From Roseomonas sp. (lineage in GTDB: Bacteria; Pseudomonadota; Alphaproteobacteria; Acetobacterales; Acetobacteraceae): 64,000 nt of DNA. Every line of letters starts with the position of its first letter. Within the stretch, counting starts at the first letter, position 1. Location: the NCBI GenBank assembly GCA_020249775.1, contig JADCFA010000013.1, positions 47,948 through 111,947 of the forward strand, written 5' to 3'. Shown piece after piece: positions 37,842 through 46,246 of this stretch. Under the pieces are notes generated by a model. The model worked only from the letters and a program-made list of their open reading frames with translations. It was not told the DNA's origin and did no database searches. Made by a program: the position numbers and the translations under genes.

Positions 37842-37983
37842 CCGCGGCTCCAGAAATGGCGACTCGGTGGTGTACCGCATCACTTGATCGAACAAACAAA
37901 ACATGAACAAAATAGTCTTATTCCCGAGGCGCTGCTCTGGCGCTAGCTGAATAGAAACTTGAACAGCGACCATCGGAGACGCA

Positions 37984-38481
37984 ATGCCCAAGAAGAAGTC
38001 CGCAATTGATCATCTGAACAACGGCCGGGAGCCGCACATCATCCATCTCATTCCGCCTGGAGCACCGGGTTACGCCGAGGCCAAAGGCGGGGCCATGGTC
38101 GTCTCCAGTCCGGCGGAGGTCGATGCGCTGATCCGACGGATTGAGCCGGGTGAAGTCGTCACCCTCGATGATCTTCGCGCCGCTTTGGCAAGACGCCACA
38201 AAGTGGCTGTCGCTTGTCCCGTCTCGACCGCGATTTTCGCGAACATGGCGGCGAGAGCCGCCGAAGAGCGTCGACAGCGCGGCGTTCCTCAGGCCGAGTT
38301 GACGCCGTGGTGGCGGGTTCTGCGCAAGGGCGGCTTTCTCAATCCGAAGCTCCCGGGCGGGGTCGAGCGACAAGCGGCGTTGTTGCAGAACGAGGGCGTC
38401 AGGGTCTCGCCCTTGCGCAAGCAGCTGGCCGTCTACGACTACGAGACCCGTCGTCCCGATCGGCACATTGAGGAGGCGTGA
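37984..38481 (+). CDS. MGMT-like protein (DNA-alkyltransferase-related, non-canonical)
   Basis: 165 residues. It resembles a group annotated as MGMT family: GAMVVSSPAEVDALIRRI, TLDDLRAALARRHKV, ACPVSTAIFANMAARAAEE, WWRVLRKGG and PGGVERQAALLQNEG. The middle is like the winged DNA-binding domain of O6-methylguanine methyltransferase, but the reactive PCHR motif is absent; the only candidate, Cys78, sits in ACPVST. GGAG lies just before the ATG and AT-rich promoter DNA upstream. The SRPBCC gene follows three bases later. Methyl transfer is doubtful; alkyl-lesion binding is possible. Confidence 0.72.
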   Translation: MPKKKSAIDHLNNGREPHIIHLIPPGAPGYAEAKGGAMVVSSPAEVDALIRRIEPGEVVTLDDLRAALARRHKVAVACPVSTAIFANMAARAAEERRQRGVPQAELTPWWRVLRKGGFLNPKLPGGVERQAALLQNEGVRVSPLRKQLAVYDYETRRPDRHIEEA

Positions 38482-38484
38482 CCG

Positions 38485-38988
38485 ATGAAAACGCTCATCG
38501 TGATTTGTGGAGCCGTACTCGCCGTTGCTGGGCTCGCCTTGATTGCAGGCTTGCTTCTGCCCAAGACGACCGAGGCAAAGCGAACGGTCATGATCCATCA
38601 ACCGGTTGATCGCGTTTTCAGCGCAGTGGCTGATGTTGGACGGCAGTCCGAGTGGCGCACTGACATTGGCAAAGTCGAGCTTGCCGAAGACGGACGAAGC
38701 TGGGTCGAACACACCAAGGCCGGCGACCGCATCGCTTTTCAGCTTGAGGGCAACCGCCCTAACGAGCTCTTTGCGATCTCCTATGTCGCCGCGCGTGGCT
38801 TCAGCGGCGAGTGGGTCGGCCGATTCACCGCCTCAAGCGAAGGCACCCGTCTCGATGTCACCGAACGTGTGACCATCCCGAATCCGCTCGTCCGGCTCGT
38901 TGGCCGGATCATCGCCCCGCCTGGGTCACATACCGACCTGTACCTCGCTGACTTGCAGAAGGCCATGACGGCGCCGCGTGCGCCATGA
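38485..38988 (+). CDS. Membrane-anchored SRPBCC-family protein
   Basis: 167 residues. One membrane segment (about 5-25) is followed by a START/Bet v1-like domain: VMIHQPVDRVFSAVADVGRQSEWRTDIGKVEL is the family's opening helix-grip pattern, with WRTDI at about 52, and GTRLDVTERVTIPNPLVRL near the end. Such domains bind hydrophobic ligands. Good GGAGG ribosome site; coupled to the MGMT-like gene. Role in the insert is unknown. Confidence 0.75.
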   Translation: MKTLIVICGAVLAVAGLALIAGLLLPKTTEAKRTVMIHQPVDRVFSAVADVGRQSEWRTDIGKVELAEDGRSWVEHTKAGDRIAFQLEGNRPNELFAISYVAARGFSGEWVGRFTASSEGTRLDVTERVTIPNPLVRLVGRIIAPPGSHTDLYLADLQKAMTAPRAP

Positions 38989-39034
38989 TCGGCGATTGCT
39001 CTGACTATTTTCAGCTCCATCCGCCGTTACTGTA

Positions 39035-39194
39035 GGTTGGTCGTGGGGAAGGATCGTCCGCGAGGCTGCCGGTCGGCGGCCGTCTGTCCATGACCGGCCC
39101 GCGCCAGTCCCGCCAGGGCGGGACCCGTGTTGGTCAGGACATCCCGCCTTTTGGCCAACCGGCCTTTCGTTCGCGTCCTTCGGGACGACCAACC
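39035..39194. repeat. 160-bp segment with inverted ends at the right part of the insert
   Basis: GGTTGGTCGTGGGGAAGGA at 39035-39053 matches the reverse complement of 39176-39194 at 17 of 19 positions. Inside are further short stems, such as GTCCCGCC and GGCGGGAC. It lies next to the insert border and may be a recombination end or a non-autonomous element. It lacks integron attC core bases. Confidence 0.55.
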
Positions 39195-39212
39195 AACGAA
39201 ATCAACCTTGGT

Positions 39213-40256
39213 GCCATGCTGCAAGCGCGTGAACAGCCGGGGGCTCACGCGATCCGCTGCGGTTTCCGCCAAATGCTGCAAGCCCGCGCGTTGTTCAAAA
39301 GCGCAGATATCGGCGGTGATCGCCTTCGCCTCGGCCAAGGCACGTTCAAAACCTTCGATCAGCGGATGATCGGCACGCCGCCAGATCTCCACCCCCGCAG
39401 CGCGGAGTTTTGTGAGCAAGCCTTCAAAGGCGGCGATGGAAGCCGCATCCAAATCCGCCCAGCCTTCGGTTTCCATCACAATCAACCGCGCGGGCTTCAT
39501 GGGCGCCGGCACACTTGCCGGGCCGAATAGCCCTGGCGCGCCAGGATCGCCCCCGGCACGGCGCGCGATTTCGATTGCAACTGCCCACATATCGGCAAGG
39601 CTATTGGCATGCACCCCTGCGGTGGATTGGCTGAGCGATTGCCTCTCCCCGCGATTGATGGCGCCTTGCGTGGGCTTAAGTGCGATGTTGCCGCAATAGG
39701 AAGCCGGGCGAATGATGGACCCGCCGACCTGCGTGCCAATCGCCGCCGGGATCATATTGGCCGCAACGGCGGCTGCGGAGCCTGAGGATGAACCGCCTGG
39801 CGTGCGGCGCGGATCAAAGGGGTTGGTGGTAGGCCCCGGATGCGCCATGCCCAGTTCCGCCGTGACCGTCTTGCCGATGATCACCGCGCCGGCATCGCGC
39901 AAAGCACGCACCATGATGCTGTCCCGCTTCGGGAAATTGCCGGCGAATGCGCCGCAGCCCATCTGCGTTGGCATGTCTATGGTTTCAATCAAATCCTTGA
40001 TCCCGATCGGCAGGCCATCAATCGCCGAAAGCGCGTGGCCCGCCTTGTAGCGCGCGGCGGAGGCATCGGCGGCGGCGCGCGCGCCTGTTTCATTCAGCAC
40101 GACAAAGGCGCGCACCGCGCCATCCTTTGCCGCAATCACTTCAAGGCAGCGTTCCAGATAGGCGCGGGGGTTGTCCTGCCCGGCCAGGAAACGCGCCCGC
40201 GCATCATGAAACGTCAGACCCTTGAAGCTGGCGCGATCATAGCTGCCCGATGACAT
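39213..40256 (-). pseudogene. Amidase (amidase-signature family), N-terminal part, interrupted
   Basis: About 348 codons. The Ser-cisSer-Lys triad region is intact: PIGIKDLIET (Lys), GGSSSGSAAAVAANM and GTQVGGSIIRPASYCG. After RLFTRLQHG the family pattern stops and a read-through tail of 50-60 foreign codons runs to a stop at 39027. The remaining C-terminus is at 37180-37506. The start at 40256 has AAGGGGA at a good distance. Without its C-terminal part it is probably inactive. Confidence 0.85.
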
Positions 40257-40348
40257 GGCGGTTCCCCTTGGCATAGCGTTTCGCGCATCCTGCAACGTCT
40301 GAGCGCGCTTGTCTTCCGCCCCACCCGGCGAGGCGGGTTCGCTATGAG

Positions 40349-42220
40349 CTAACCCGGTGAACCGGCCTTAAGCGCCGCACCAATACGCTCGATCACACCT
40401 TCCCAATCGCCAGCGCGTTGTTGGCGGAACAGGCGCATCTTGGGATACCAGGGCGAATCCTCACGCTCCAAAAGCCAGCGGAAATCGGGCGCAAAAGGCA
40501 ACATCAGCCAAGTGGGTTTGCCAAGTGCCCCGGCCAGATGCGCAACCGAGGTATCAACCGTGATCACGAGATCAAGCGCCGAGATCAGCGCCGCCGTATC
40601 GGCAAAATCAGCAAGGTCTGCGCTGAAGTCCAAAAGGCCGGAGGCTTCAAGTGCGGCGCGATCTGCCTCCCGCACTTCCTTCTGTAACGAAACCCAAACA
40701 TCGCCCCCCTGCAAAAGGGACAAAAGCTTCGCGAGCCGGATGGACCGATTGCTGTCATTGGCGTGGCCTTGACTACCGCTCCAGACCAGGCCGATGCGCC
40801 GACGCCCAGCGGGCAGGCGCTGAGCCCAGCGGGCAGCCTCCTCCGCCGGCGCCCTGAGGTAGCCATTCTCCCAAGCAGGTATAGTGTCAAGCCTTGTACC
40901 GAAGGCAAGCGGCAGGGTGAGAAGCGGGCAGTGCAGATCAAATTCATCCGGTTCTTCATTCTGGCCGATTATCTTGATGGTTGGGTCGAAATCCTTGAAG
41001 AGGCGAAGAAGCGGGCCTTGGATCGAAAGAGACACCCTGGCACCGGCAGCGGCAGCAAGCCGAGCATAGCGCGCGAATTGGATCGTATCGCCTAGTCCCT
41101 GTTCCCAATATATGTAGAGCCGCTGGTCTTGGAGCGGTTCCTTGCCACCCCAAAGTGGCTTCGGATATTTGCGCGCTGCCAAAGTCTTGTGACGGAGATT
41201 GCGATATTCATAAGCCAGCCAGCCTTCTTCAAAGCGCCCAAGCGCCAGCAAGGCCAAAGCACGGCTCCACAAAGTCTCCTTTTCGTCGGGCTGGAGCTTC
41301 AGCGCTTGATCGTAACAGTCCAGTGCTTCTTCCAGACGGTTAAGGCTGCTGAGCGCCAAACCATAGTCTGTATGTGCCGCTGGGTAGTACGGCGCCAATT
41401 TCCGGGCGGTCTCGGCCGCCATCAGGGCTGCCTCTGGTTGGCTGAGCTTAATGAGCGAGGCGGATCGCCATAAATGTCCTTGGACATATCCAGGATCAAT
41501 CTTCAGGGCTGCATCCGCAGCCGCGAGACCTTCCGCAGGTCGGCCGAGCGCCAGCAATGCCTTGGCGCGCATGATGAGTGCGACCGCTTCATCGGGCTTG
41601 ATCCTCAGAGCCTTCTCCGCCACGACTAGGGCCTCGGCAGGACGTTCCAGTTCGCCCAAGATCACGGACATATTCACCAGATAAGGAGGCCAGTCTGGGT
41701 GGAGGCGTAACGCTGTCTCACAGCTGACAAGTGCATCCTTGGGTCTGCTTTTTTCAATGAGGGCACAAGCACGGTCATTATGGATGCCTGCATTGTCAGG
41801 CCGCAATTCTATGGCTCGGTCATAGGCGGCAATCGCCTGATCCAGGCGCTTCAACCTCATCAACGCAAGACCGCGATTGTGGTGCGCATTCGCTGCCTTT
41901 GGGTCCATCGCTACCGCGCGGTCCAAGCTGCTAAGCGCTTCCTCATAACGGCCGAGCCGGATCAGCGCCGTGCCAAGGTTGTTCCGGGCGCTCACATGGC
42001 GGGGATTGATTGCAAGGGCGCGACGTATCAGGGTCACGCCTTCTTCAAGATATCCCAATTCTGAAGATGCCAAACCTGCAAAATGCAACGCTTCAAAATT
42101 ACGCGGGTCGCGCTTCAATATCGCCCGAAAGCCGGTTGCGGCCTCGGTAAAGTGCCCCCCCTGGAAAAAGGCCATAGCCTCAGCGAATTGTTGTCGTAGG
42201 GTAAGGGGTGGCGGCTTCAT
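40349..42220 (-). CDS. TPR-repeat glycosyltransferase (GT9/GT41-like), copy 1
   Basis: 623 residues from the ATG at 42220. The first 400 residues hold about eleven tetratricopeptide repeats (for instance ALRINPRH-, GRYEEALSSLDRAVAMDP-, KRLDQAIAAYDRAIELRP-like units). The C-terminal 200 residues are glycosyltransferase-like: YWEQGLGDTIQFARYARL, GQNEEPDEFDLHCPLL, RIGLVWSGSQGH and ITVDTSVAHLAGALGKPTW. Members are thought to modify proteins or surface glycans. It is the downstream half of a tandem pair with the gene at 42412-44283, which has the same length. A longer reading to 42379 adds unlike sequence. Confidence 0.88.
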   Translation of the reverse strand: MKPPPLTLRQQFAEAMAFFQGGHFTEAATGFRAILKRDPRNFEALHFAGLASSELGYLEEGVTLIRRALAINPRHVSARNNLGTALIRLGRYEEALSSLDRAVAMDPKAANAHHNRGLALMRLKRLDQAIAAYDRAIELRPDNAGIHNDRACALIEKSRPKDALVSCETALRLHPDWPPYLVNMSVILGELERPAEALVVAEKALRIKPDEAVALIMRAKALLALGRPAEGLAAADAALKIDPGYVQGHLWRSASLIKLSQPEAALMAAETARKLAPYYPAAHTDYGLALSSLNRLEEALDCYDQALKLQPDEKETLWSRALALLALGRFEEGWLAYEYRNLRHKTLAARKYPKPLWGGKEPLQDQRLYIYWEQGLGDTIQFARYARLAAAAGARVSLSIQGPLLRLFKDFDPTIKIIGQNEEPDEFDLHCPLLTLPLAFGTRLDTIPAWENGYLRAPAEEAARWAQRLPAGRRRIGLVWSGSQGHANDSNRSIRLAKLLSLLQGGDVWVSLQKEVREADRAALEASGLLDFSADLADFADTAALISALDLVITVDTSVAHLAGALGKPTWLMLPFAPDFRWLLEREDSPWYPKMRLFRQQRAGDWEGVIERIGAALKAGSPG

Positions 42221-42411
42221 TGTTGACGTTGGACCCCGGCTTGGGACGATGCCAAATGGATCATGAATCGCATCCTGTCGCCTCGTCACTAGAAATTTGT
42301 AACCGAATGGCCTCAGGCCAAAGCGTCTGAGGATGGAGATTAGCCATTTCCCATCATGCGGCCAAGATCTGCCCATCAAGAAGCTGTCAATCGGCAGCGT
42401 GATCTTTCATG

Positions 42412-44283
42412 TCAGGTTTCTAGTTCATGACGCAAAGCCGCGCTCATGCGTGCAAGCACGCCATCCCAGTCCCCCGCGCGACTTTGGCGGAACAGACGCA
42501 TTTTTGGGTACCATGGTGAGTCCTCGCGATTCAAAAGCCACCGGAAATCCGGCGAAAAGGGCAACATCAACCATGTTGGCTTGCCAAGCGCACCGGCCAA
42601 ATGCGCGACCGACGTATCAACCGCGATCACCAGATCAAGCGAGGAAATGAGTGCAGCCGTATCAGCGAAATCACTCAGCTCGGCACTGACATCAATAATG
42701 CCTGAGGCTTCAAGCGCAATTCGGTCCACTTCCCGCACTTCCTTTTGCAGCGAAATCCAGACATCGTCGGGCTGAAGCAACGGCAAAACCTTTGCGAGCC
42801 GCACGGAACGATTGGCGTCATTGCCGTGGATCTGGCTGCCGCTCCAGACCAAGCCGATGCGCCGACGGCCAGTGGGCAGGCGCCGATCCCAGCGCGCCAC
42901 ATCCTCTACCGGGGCCCGGAGGTAACCATTCTCCCAGGCGGGAATGGTCTCAAGTCTTGTGCCGAAGGCAAGGGGCAGGCTGAGCAGCGGGCAATGCAAA
43001 TCGAATTCATCCGGCTCTTCATTCTGGCCGATTATCGTGACTGCAGGATCGAAGCCCTCAAATAGCCGCCGAAGCGGATCTTGAACCGAAAAAGTAACCC
43101 GTGCGCCAGCAGCAACGGCGAGCAGGGCATAGCGCGCAAAATGAATCGTGTCGCCAAGCCCCTGTTCCCAATAGACATAAATCCGCTGATCTCTGAGTGA
43201 TTCCTTGCCCCACCAAAGCGGCTTTGGATACTTGCGTGCCGCAACAGTCTCGTAGCGGAGATTGCGATACTCGTAGGCAAGCCAACCTTCTTCGAAGCGC
43301 CCAAGTACCAACAAGGCAAGAGCCTTGTTCCACACGGTCTCAGTGTTACCGGGTTCGAGCATCAGCCCTTTTTCGTAGGAAACCAGTGCTTCTTCCAGGC
43401 GATTTAAACTACCGAGGATGAAGCCGTAGGTGGTATGCACCCGCACCTCCTGGGGGGCAAGTGCTCGTGCCTTTGTGGCCGCGATTAGGGCGGCCTCCGG
43501 CTGCGCGAGTAGATGGAGCGCCTGACAACGCCATAAATGCGCTTGCACGAGGTTGGGGTTGATCTTTATGACACTTTCTATGACCTCCAGGCCTTCCGCT
43601 ACTCGGCCAAGCCGAAGCAGCGCCTGGGCGCGCGCGATCAGTGCATTGCTGTTGTTGGGTTCGATCTGGAGTGCCTTGTCAGCCACCGCCAAAGCTTCGG
43701 CATGCCGTTTCAGCGCGTATAATACTAAGGCAACATTCACCATAAACGCTGGGGAGTTCGGGCGTAAGCTGAGCGCCTTTTCATAAGCAGCGAGCGCTTC
43801 TTCCAGCTTGAACTTATCCATCAATACGCTAGCACGATCGTTATGCGCTTCTACAAAATCGGGCTTGAGAGCAATGGCGCGATCAAAGGCTGCAATTGAA
43901 TCATCCACTCGTTTCAGCTTCATCAAGGCGAAGCCCCGATTGTGATGAACGTTGGCGGCCTTCGGGTCTATCGCCAAGGCGCGGTCCAGGCTGCTCAGAG
44001 CTTCCTCATATCGGCCCAGCCGGATCAATGCGCTACCAAGATTGCCAAGGGCGCTTGTATGGCGAGGATTGATTGCAAGGGCACGGCGGATGAAGGATAT
44101 CCCCTCTTCCGGGCGCCCCGCTTGCGCCGCAGCCACGCCCGCAAAATGCAGCGCGTCAAAATTGCGCGCGTCGTGTTTTAGAATTGCCCGAAAAGCGACC
44201 TCGGCTGCGGCCAATTGCCCCTCTTGCAGAAGGCTCACCGCCTCCGCCAGTTGTTGTCGAGTAGATTGAGACTTCGGCTTCAT
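42412..44283 (-). CDS. TPR-repeat glycosyltransferase (GT9/GT41-like), copy 2
   Basis: 623 residues from the ATG at 44283. Same design as copy 1: about eleven TPR units, then YWEQGLGDTIHFARYALL, EEPDEFDLHCPLLSLPLAFG, RIGLVWSGSQ and AVDTSVAHLAGALGKPTW. The transferase half is nearly identical to copy 1 in sequence; the TPR half differs more, as expected if the TPRs choose the partner. The extra 86 codons upstream of the ATG belong to a read-through from decayed DNA. 191 bases separate the two copies. Confidence 0.88.
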   Translation of the reverse strand: MKPKSQSTRQQLAEAVSLLQEGQLAAAEVAFRAILKHDARNFDALHFAGVAAAQAGRPEEGISFIRRALAINPRHTSALGNLGSALIRLGRYEEALSSLDRALAIDPKAANVHHNRGFALMKLKRVDDSIAAFDRAIALKPDFVEAHNDRASVLMDKFKLEEALAAYEKALSLRPNSPAFMVNVALVLYALKRHAEALAVADKALQIEPNNSNALIARAQALLRLGRVAEGLEVIESVIKINPNLVQAHLWRCQALHLLAQPEAALIAATKARALAPQEVRVHTTYGFILGSLNRLEEALVSYEKGLMLEPGNTETVWNKALALLVLGRFEEGWLAYEYRNLRYETVAARKYPKPLWWGKESLRDQRIYVYWEQGLGDTIHFARYALLAVAAGARVTFSVQDPLRRLFEGFDPAVTIIGQNEEPDEFDLHCPLLSLPLAFGTRLETIPAWENGYLRAPVEDVARWDRRLPTGRRRIGLVWSGSQIHGNDANRSVRLAKVLPLLQPDDVWISLQKEVREVDRIALEASGIIDVSAELSDFADTAALISSLDLVIAVDTSVAHLAGALGKPTWLMLPFSPDFRWLLNREDSPWYPKMRLFRQSRAGDWDGVLARMSAALRHELET

Positions 44284-44540
44284 ATGATGTGTTGAATGGC
44301 CACATTGAATTGGTCTGGTTGCATCATGAAACGCAGTTTGCCGCTTTGTCCAGAGCATTCCTCGTTCAGGTTGGTTCACGGGAAACGCCCCAGGGAACCC
44401 CCGATCAATCGCATAACTGCGTCGTTGTTTTGTGGTGACGGCGATCTTGGTAGGAGTCCTGGCGGCGTTGATCGCTTCTGCTACTGTTTTTGGGGAATAA
44501 ACGCTCGCCTTCCCTCCTTTCAGGCGCAATTCACCCGTCA

Positions 44541-44726
44541 CGCGTGACAGTATCGCATCAAGACACGCCGCTTCATGTAAAAATTGGCAAGCGCACAGAG
44601 AACCTCAAAGCGCGTCCCGTTCTTCGCCAGGCCCCGATAGCGGACTTTGGTGAAACCAAAAATCCGCTTGATGATCAGCAGGGGATGCTCGCCCTTCGCA
44701 CGCACGCGCGATTTGGTGGCGTTCTT
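44541..44726 (-). pseudogene. IS5-family transposase, C-terminal remnant
   Basis: About 60 codons: SRVRAKGEHPLLIIKRIFGF, TKVRYRGLAKN and FEVLCALANFYMKRRVL are the C-terminal helix of IS5-type transposases, including the catalytic-Glu region RVRAKGEHP. The rest of the gene and both inverted ends are missing. It is a relic of an element of the same broad family as the one entering the window at 63.3 kb. Confidence 0.82.
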
Positions 44727-44937
44727 CGCTGTTCCTTGACACATCATTCTGAACATCCGGGACGATCCGGGATGATCGGGGACATCGCGGGATAATTGTC
44801 GAGAAAAATCGGGTTTTTCGGAATATGACCGCGAAAACGGGCTGATCGTAGGTTCCGGACAAAAAATTGGTTTTCGGCGATTTTGACATTGGATTCCGGA
44901 CAAAGAGGGGCATGGTTGTTAGCCTCTTAGAAGGTTC

Positions 44938-45129
44938 TTGAGAGCGTACCGGGCCGGCCTGCCAGATGACTTCGCCAAGCACTTTCAGGGTGCTGGTTTG
45001 GTCTGCGGGCATCACCTCGGTCTCATAGACTGCGTTGTCAGACTTCACGACCACGGACCCATCCAGGCGGAGCTGAATGCGCTTGACCAGCAGGGCGCCG
45101 CCGATCGCCAGCACATAGATTCGGCTGAA
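44938..45129 (-). pseudogene. S24/LexA-like phage repressor, C-terminal remnant
   Basis: About 62 codons: RIYVLAIGGALLVKRIQLRL, SVVVKSDN and LGEVIWQAG. The LLVKRIQL core contains the catalytic Lys of the S24 peptidase; the DNA-binding and Ser parts are missing. It abuts the WD40 remnant on the opposite strand at about 45130. A trace of a prophage or plasmid repressor. Confidence 0.78.
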
Positions 45130-45399
45130 CGCATCGCCGGGTTTGCTGGTGGGATTGAGCCAATCACCGACTTAGAATGGCATCCGAGTGGGCGGTTCAT
45201 CGTTTCTACTTCAGCCAAAGGTACTGGTGATCGCGGGACATTACTGCAACGTCTCCCTGCGGGCGGCGGAGAACCGGCGTTACGGCACTTCGCTTCCGGA
45301 AGAACACTAATACGCGCACCATGCTTTTGCCCGCGTACCGGCCGATTGGCGTGGAGTGAGCTTGGTAAGATTCTGATTCACGAAATCCAGGGCCTCTGA
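45130..45399 (+). pseudogene. WD40-like protein, C-terminal remnant of the gene at 56.1-57.3 kb
   Basis: Ninety codons. RIAGFAGGIEP, EWHPSGRF, SAKG, FCPRTGRLAW and ILIHEIQGL each match the tail of the intact protein encoded at 56085-57299 (RLAGFIGEFEP, EWHPEGRF, SAKG, FCPRTGRLAW, ILIHEIQGL). Its stop, the following 45 bases and the terminator hairpin also match the flank of that gene, so the block was copied as a unit and is now inverted relative to it. Confidence 0.85.
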
Positions 45400-45446
45400 C
45401 GCGCCCACTGCGCGGCAAACCACCTCAACCCCAACACGCACTAGAA

Positions 45447-45470
45447 GGGCCAAGCGTCGCCGCTTGGCCC
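45447..45470. terminator. Copied terminator hairpin beside the WD40 remnant
   Basis: Perfect 10-bp stem GGGCCAAGCG/CGCTTGGCCC with a four-base loop. Stem sequence is identical to the hairpin at 56015-56038; only the loop differs. Confidence 0.8.
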
Positions 45471-45548
45471 AACGCACCCTACGCCTGCCGGTTCATCCTA
45501 ACCCGTTCATGTTGGGGTCCGCCAAACGGACCACAACATGACTCATTT

Positions 45549-45660
45549 TTTGCGCGGCTGATTCACGGCTTCGGCCTTCAGCCTCCGCCGATCAGACGCG
45601 TGGTAGTTTGCGCGGCTGATTCACGGCTTCGGCCTTCAGCCTCCGCCGATCAGACGCGTG
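45549..45660. repeat. 54-bp direct repeat, two copies, period 58
   Basis: 45549-45602 and 45607-45660 are identical over 54 bases, from TTTGCGCGGCTGATTCACGG to ATCAGACGCGTG. The second copy contains the last codons and stop (45650-45652) of the decarboxylase beta gene, so the first is a tandem duplication of that gene's 3' end and downstream flank. Confidence 0.92.
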
Positions 45661-46246
45661 CCGCCATCCCGCGCATAAACGTCTCACGGAAACGGATCGG
45701 GTCGCGGTCCGTTTGTGTCTTGCCGGGTTCGTTATCAATCCGCGCGCCGATCACATGCGGGCCATCCGTGGCAAGGGCGCGGTCAATCAGCGCGTCAAAC
45801 TCCGCCTCATCCGCCGCCCAATGGGCGGAAGCAATACCGGAAGCGCGCGCAATCGCCACCAGATCCGTGCCCGCTTTCGCGGCCGGTGTGCCCTGGCCGC
45901 CGGTGATCTGATAAATCCCATTGTCCCAGATGATCACAATCAGATTCTTTGGCGCCTGCGCGGCAATGGTGGAAAGGCAGCCAAGCTGCATCAGCAGCGA
46001 CCCATCGCCTTCCAAAGCGAAAACGTGCCGTTCCGGCTGGGCAATGGCCACCCCCATGGCAATCGGTGCAGCCAAACCCATGCTACCCAGCATGTAGAAA
46101 TTCTCGGCACGGTGGCCAGTGGCCCATAAATCCCAATTCGAATTGCCGATGCCGCCAATCACGGCTTCCTGCTTCGTCAGCTTGCCCACCACGCGCCTGG
46201 TCAGCGCCGCGCGGTTCATCACCTGCGTATTGCGACGGTCTTCCAT
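45650..46246 (-). CDS. TPP-dependent decarboxylase, beta (TPP-binding) subunit, sulfopyruvate/phosphonopyruvate type
   Basis: 198 residues. The TPP/Mg site reads GDGSLLMQLGCLSTIAAQ...NGIYQITGGQ (GDGS then N-x-I-Y), with ENFYMLGSMGLAAPIAMGVA before it. This is the C-terminal half of a two-subunit enzyme like sulfopyruvate decarboxylase (ComE) or a phosphonopyruvate decarboxylase. Its ATG shares one base with the TAA of the alpha gene. A longer reading to 46297 overlaps alpha and is rejected. Oxo-acid substrate cannot be told apart by eye. Confidence 0.85.
   Translation of the reverse strand: MEDRRNTQVMNRAALTRRVVGKLTKQEAVIGGIGNSNWDLWATGHRAENFYMLGSMGLAAPIAMGVAIAQPERHVFALEGDGSLLMQLGCLSTIAAQAPKNLIVIIWDNGIYQITGGQGTPAAKAGTDLVAIARASGIASAHWAADEAEFDALIDRALATDGPHVIGARIDNEPGKTQTDRDPIRFRETFMRGMAARV

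Larger units (their letters stand above)
37507..39211. mobile_element. Foreign insert of about 1.7 kb inside the amidase gene
   Basis: Everything between the two amidase halves. It carries a truncated plus-strand gene end with a strong terminator, an MGMT-like gene, an SRPBCC gene and a palindromic 160-bp end segment. No transposase or integrase is seen, so the mechanism is unknown. Codon use (more CTC, GTC, CGA) differs from the amidase. Borders are estimated to within about ten bases from where amidase similarity stops. Confidence 0.7.

Noticed and set aside
37422..37991. 189-codon minus frame spanning the amidase/insert border
   Set aside because: It crosses the junction and lies antisense to the terminator and the truncated plus gene; no motif.
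39035..39194. Integron attC site
   Set aside because: Inverted ends suggested it, but the core GTTRRRY/RYYYAAC bases are not met (GTTGGTC) and no integrase is present.
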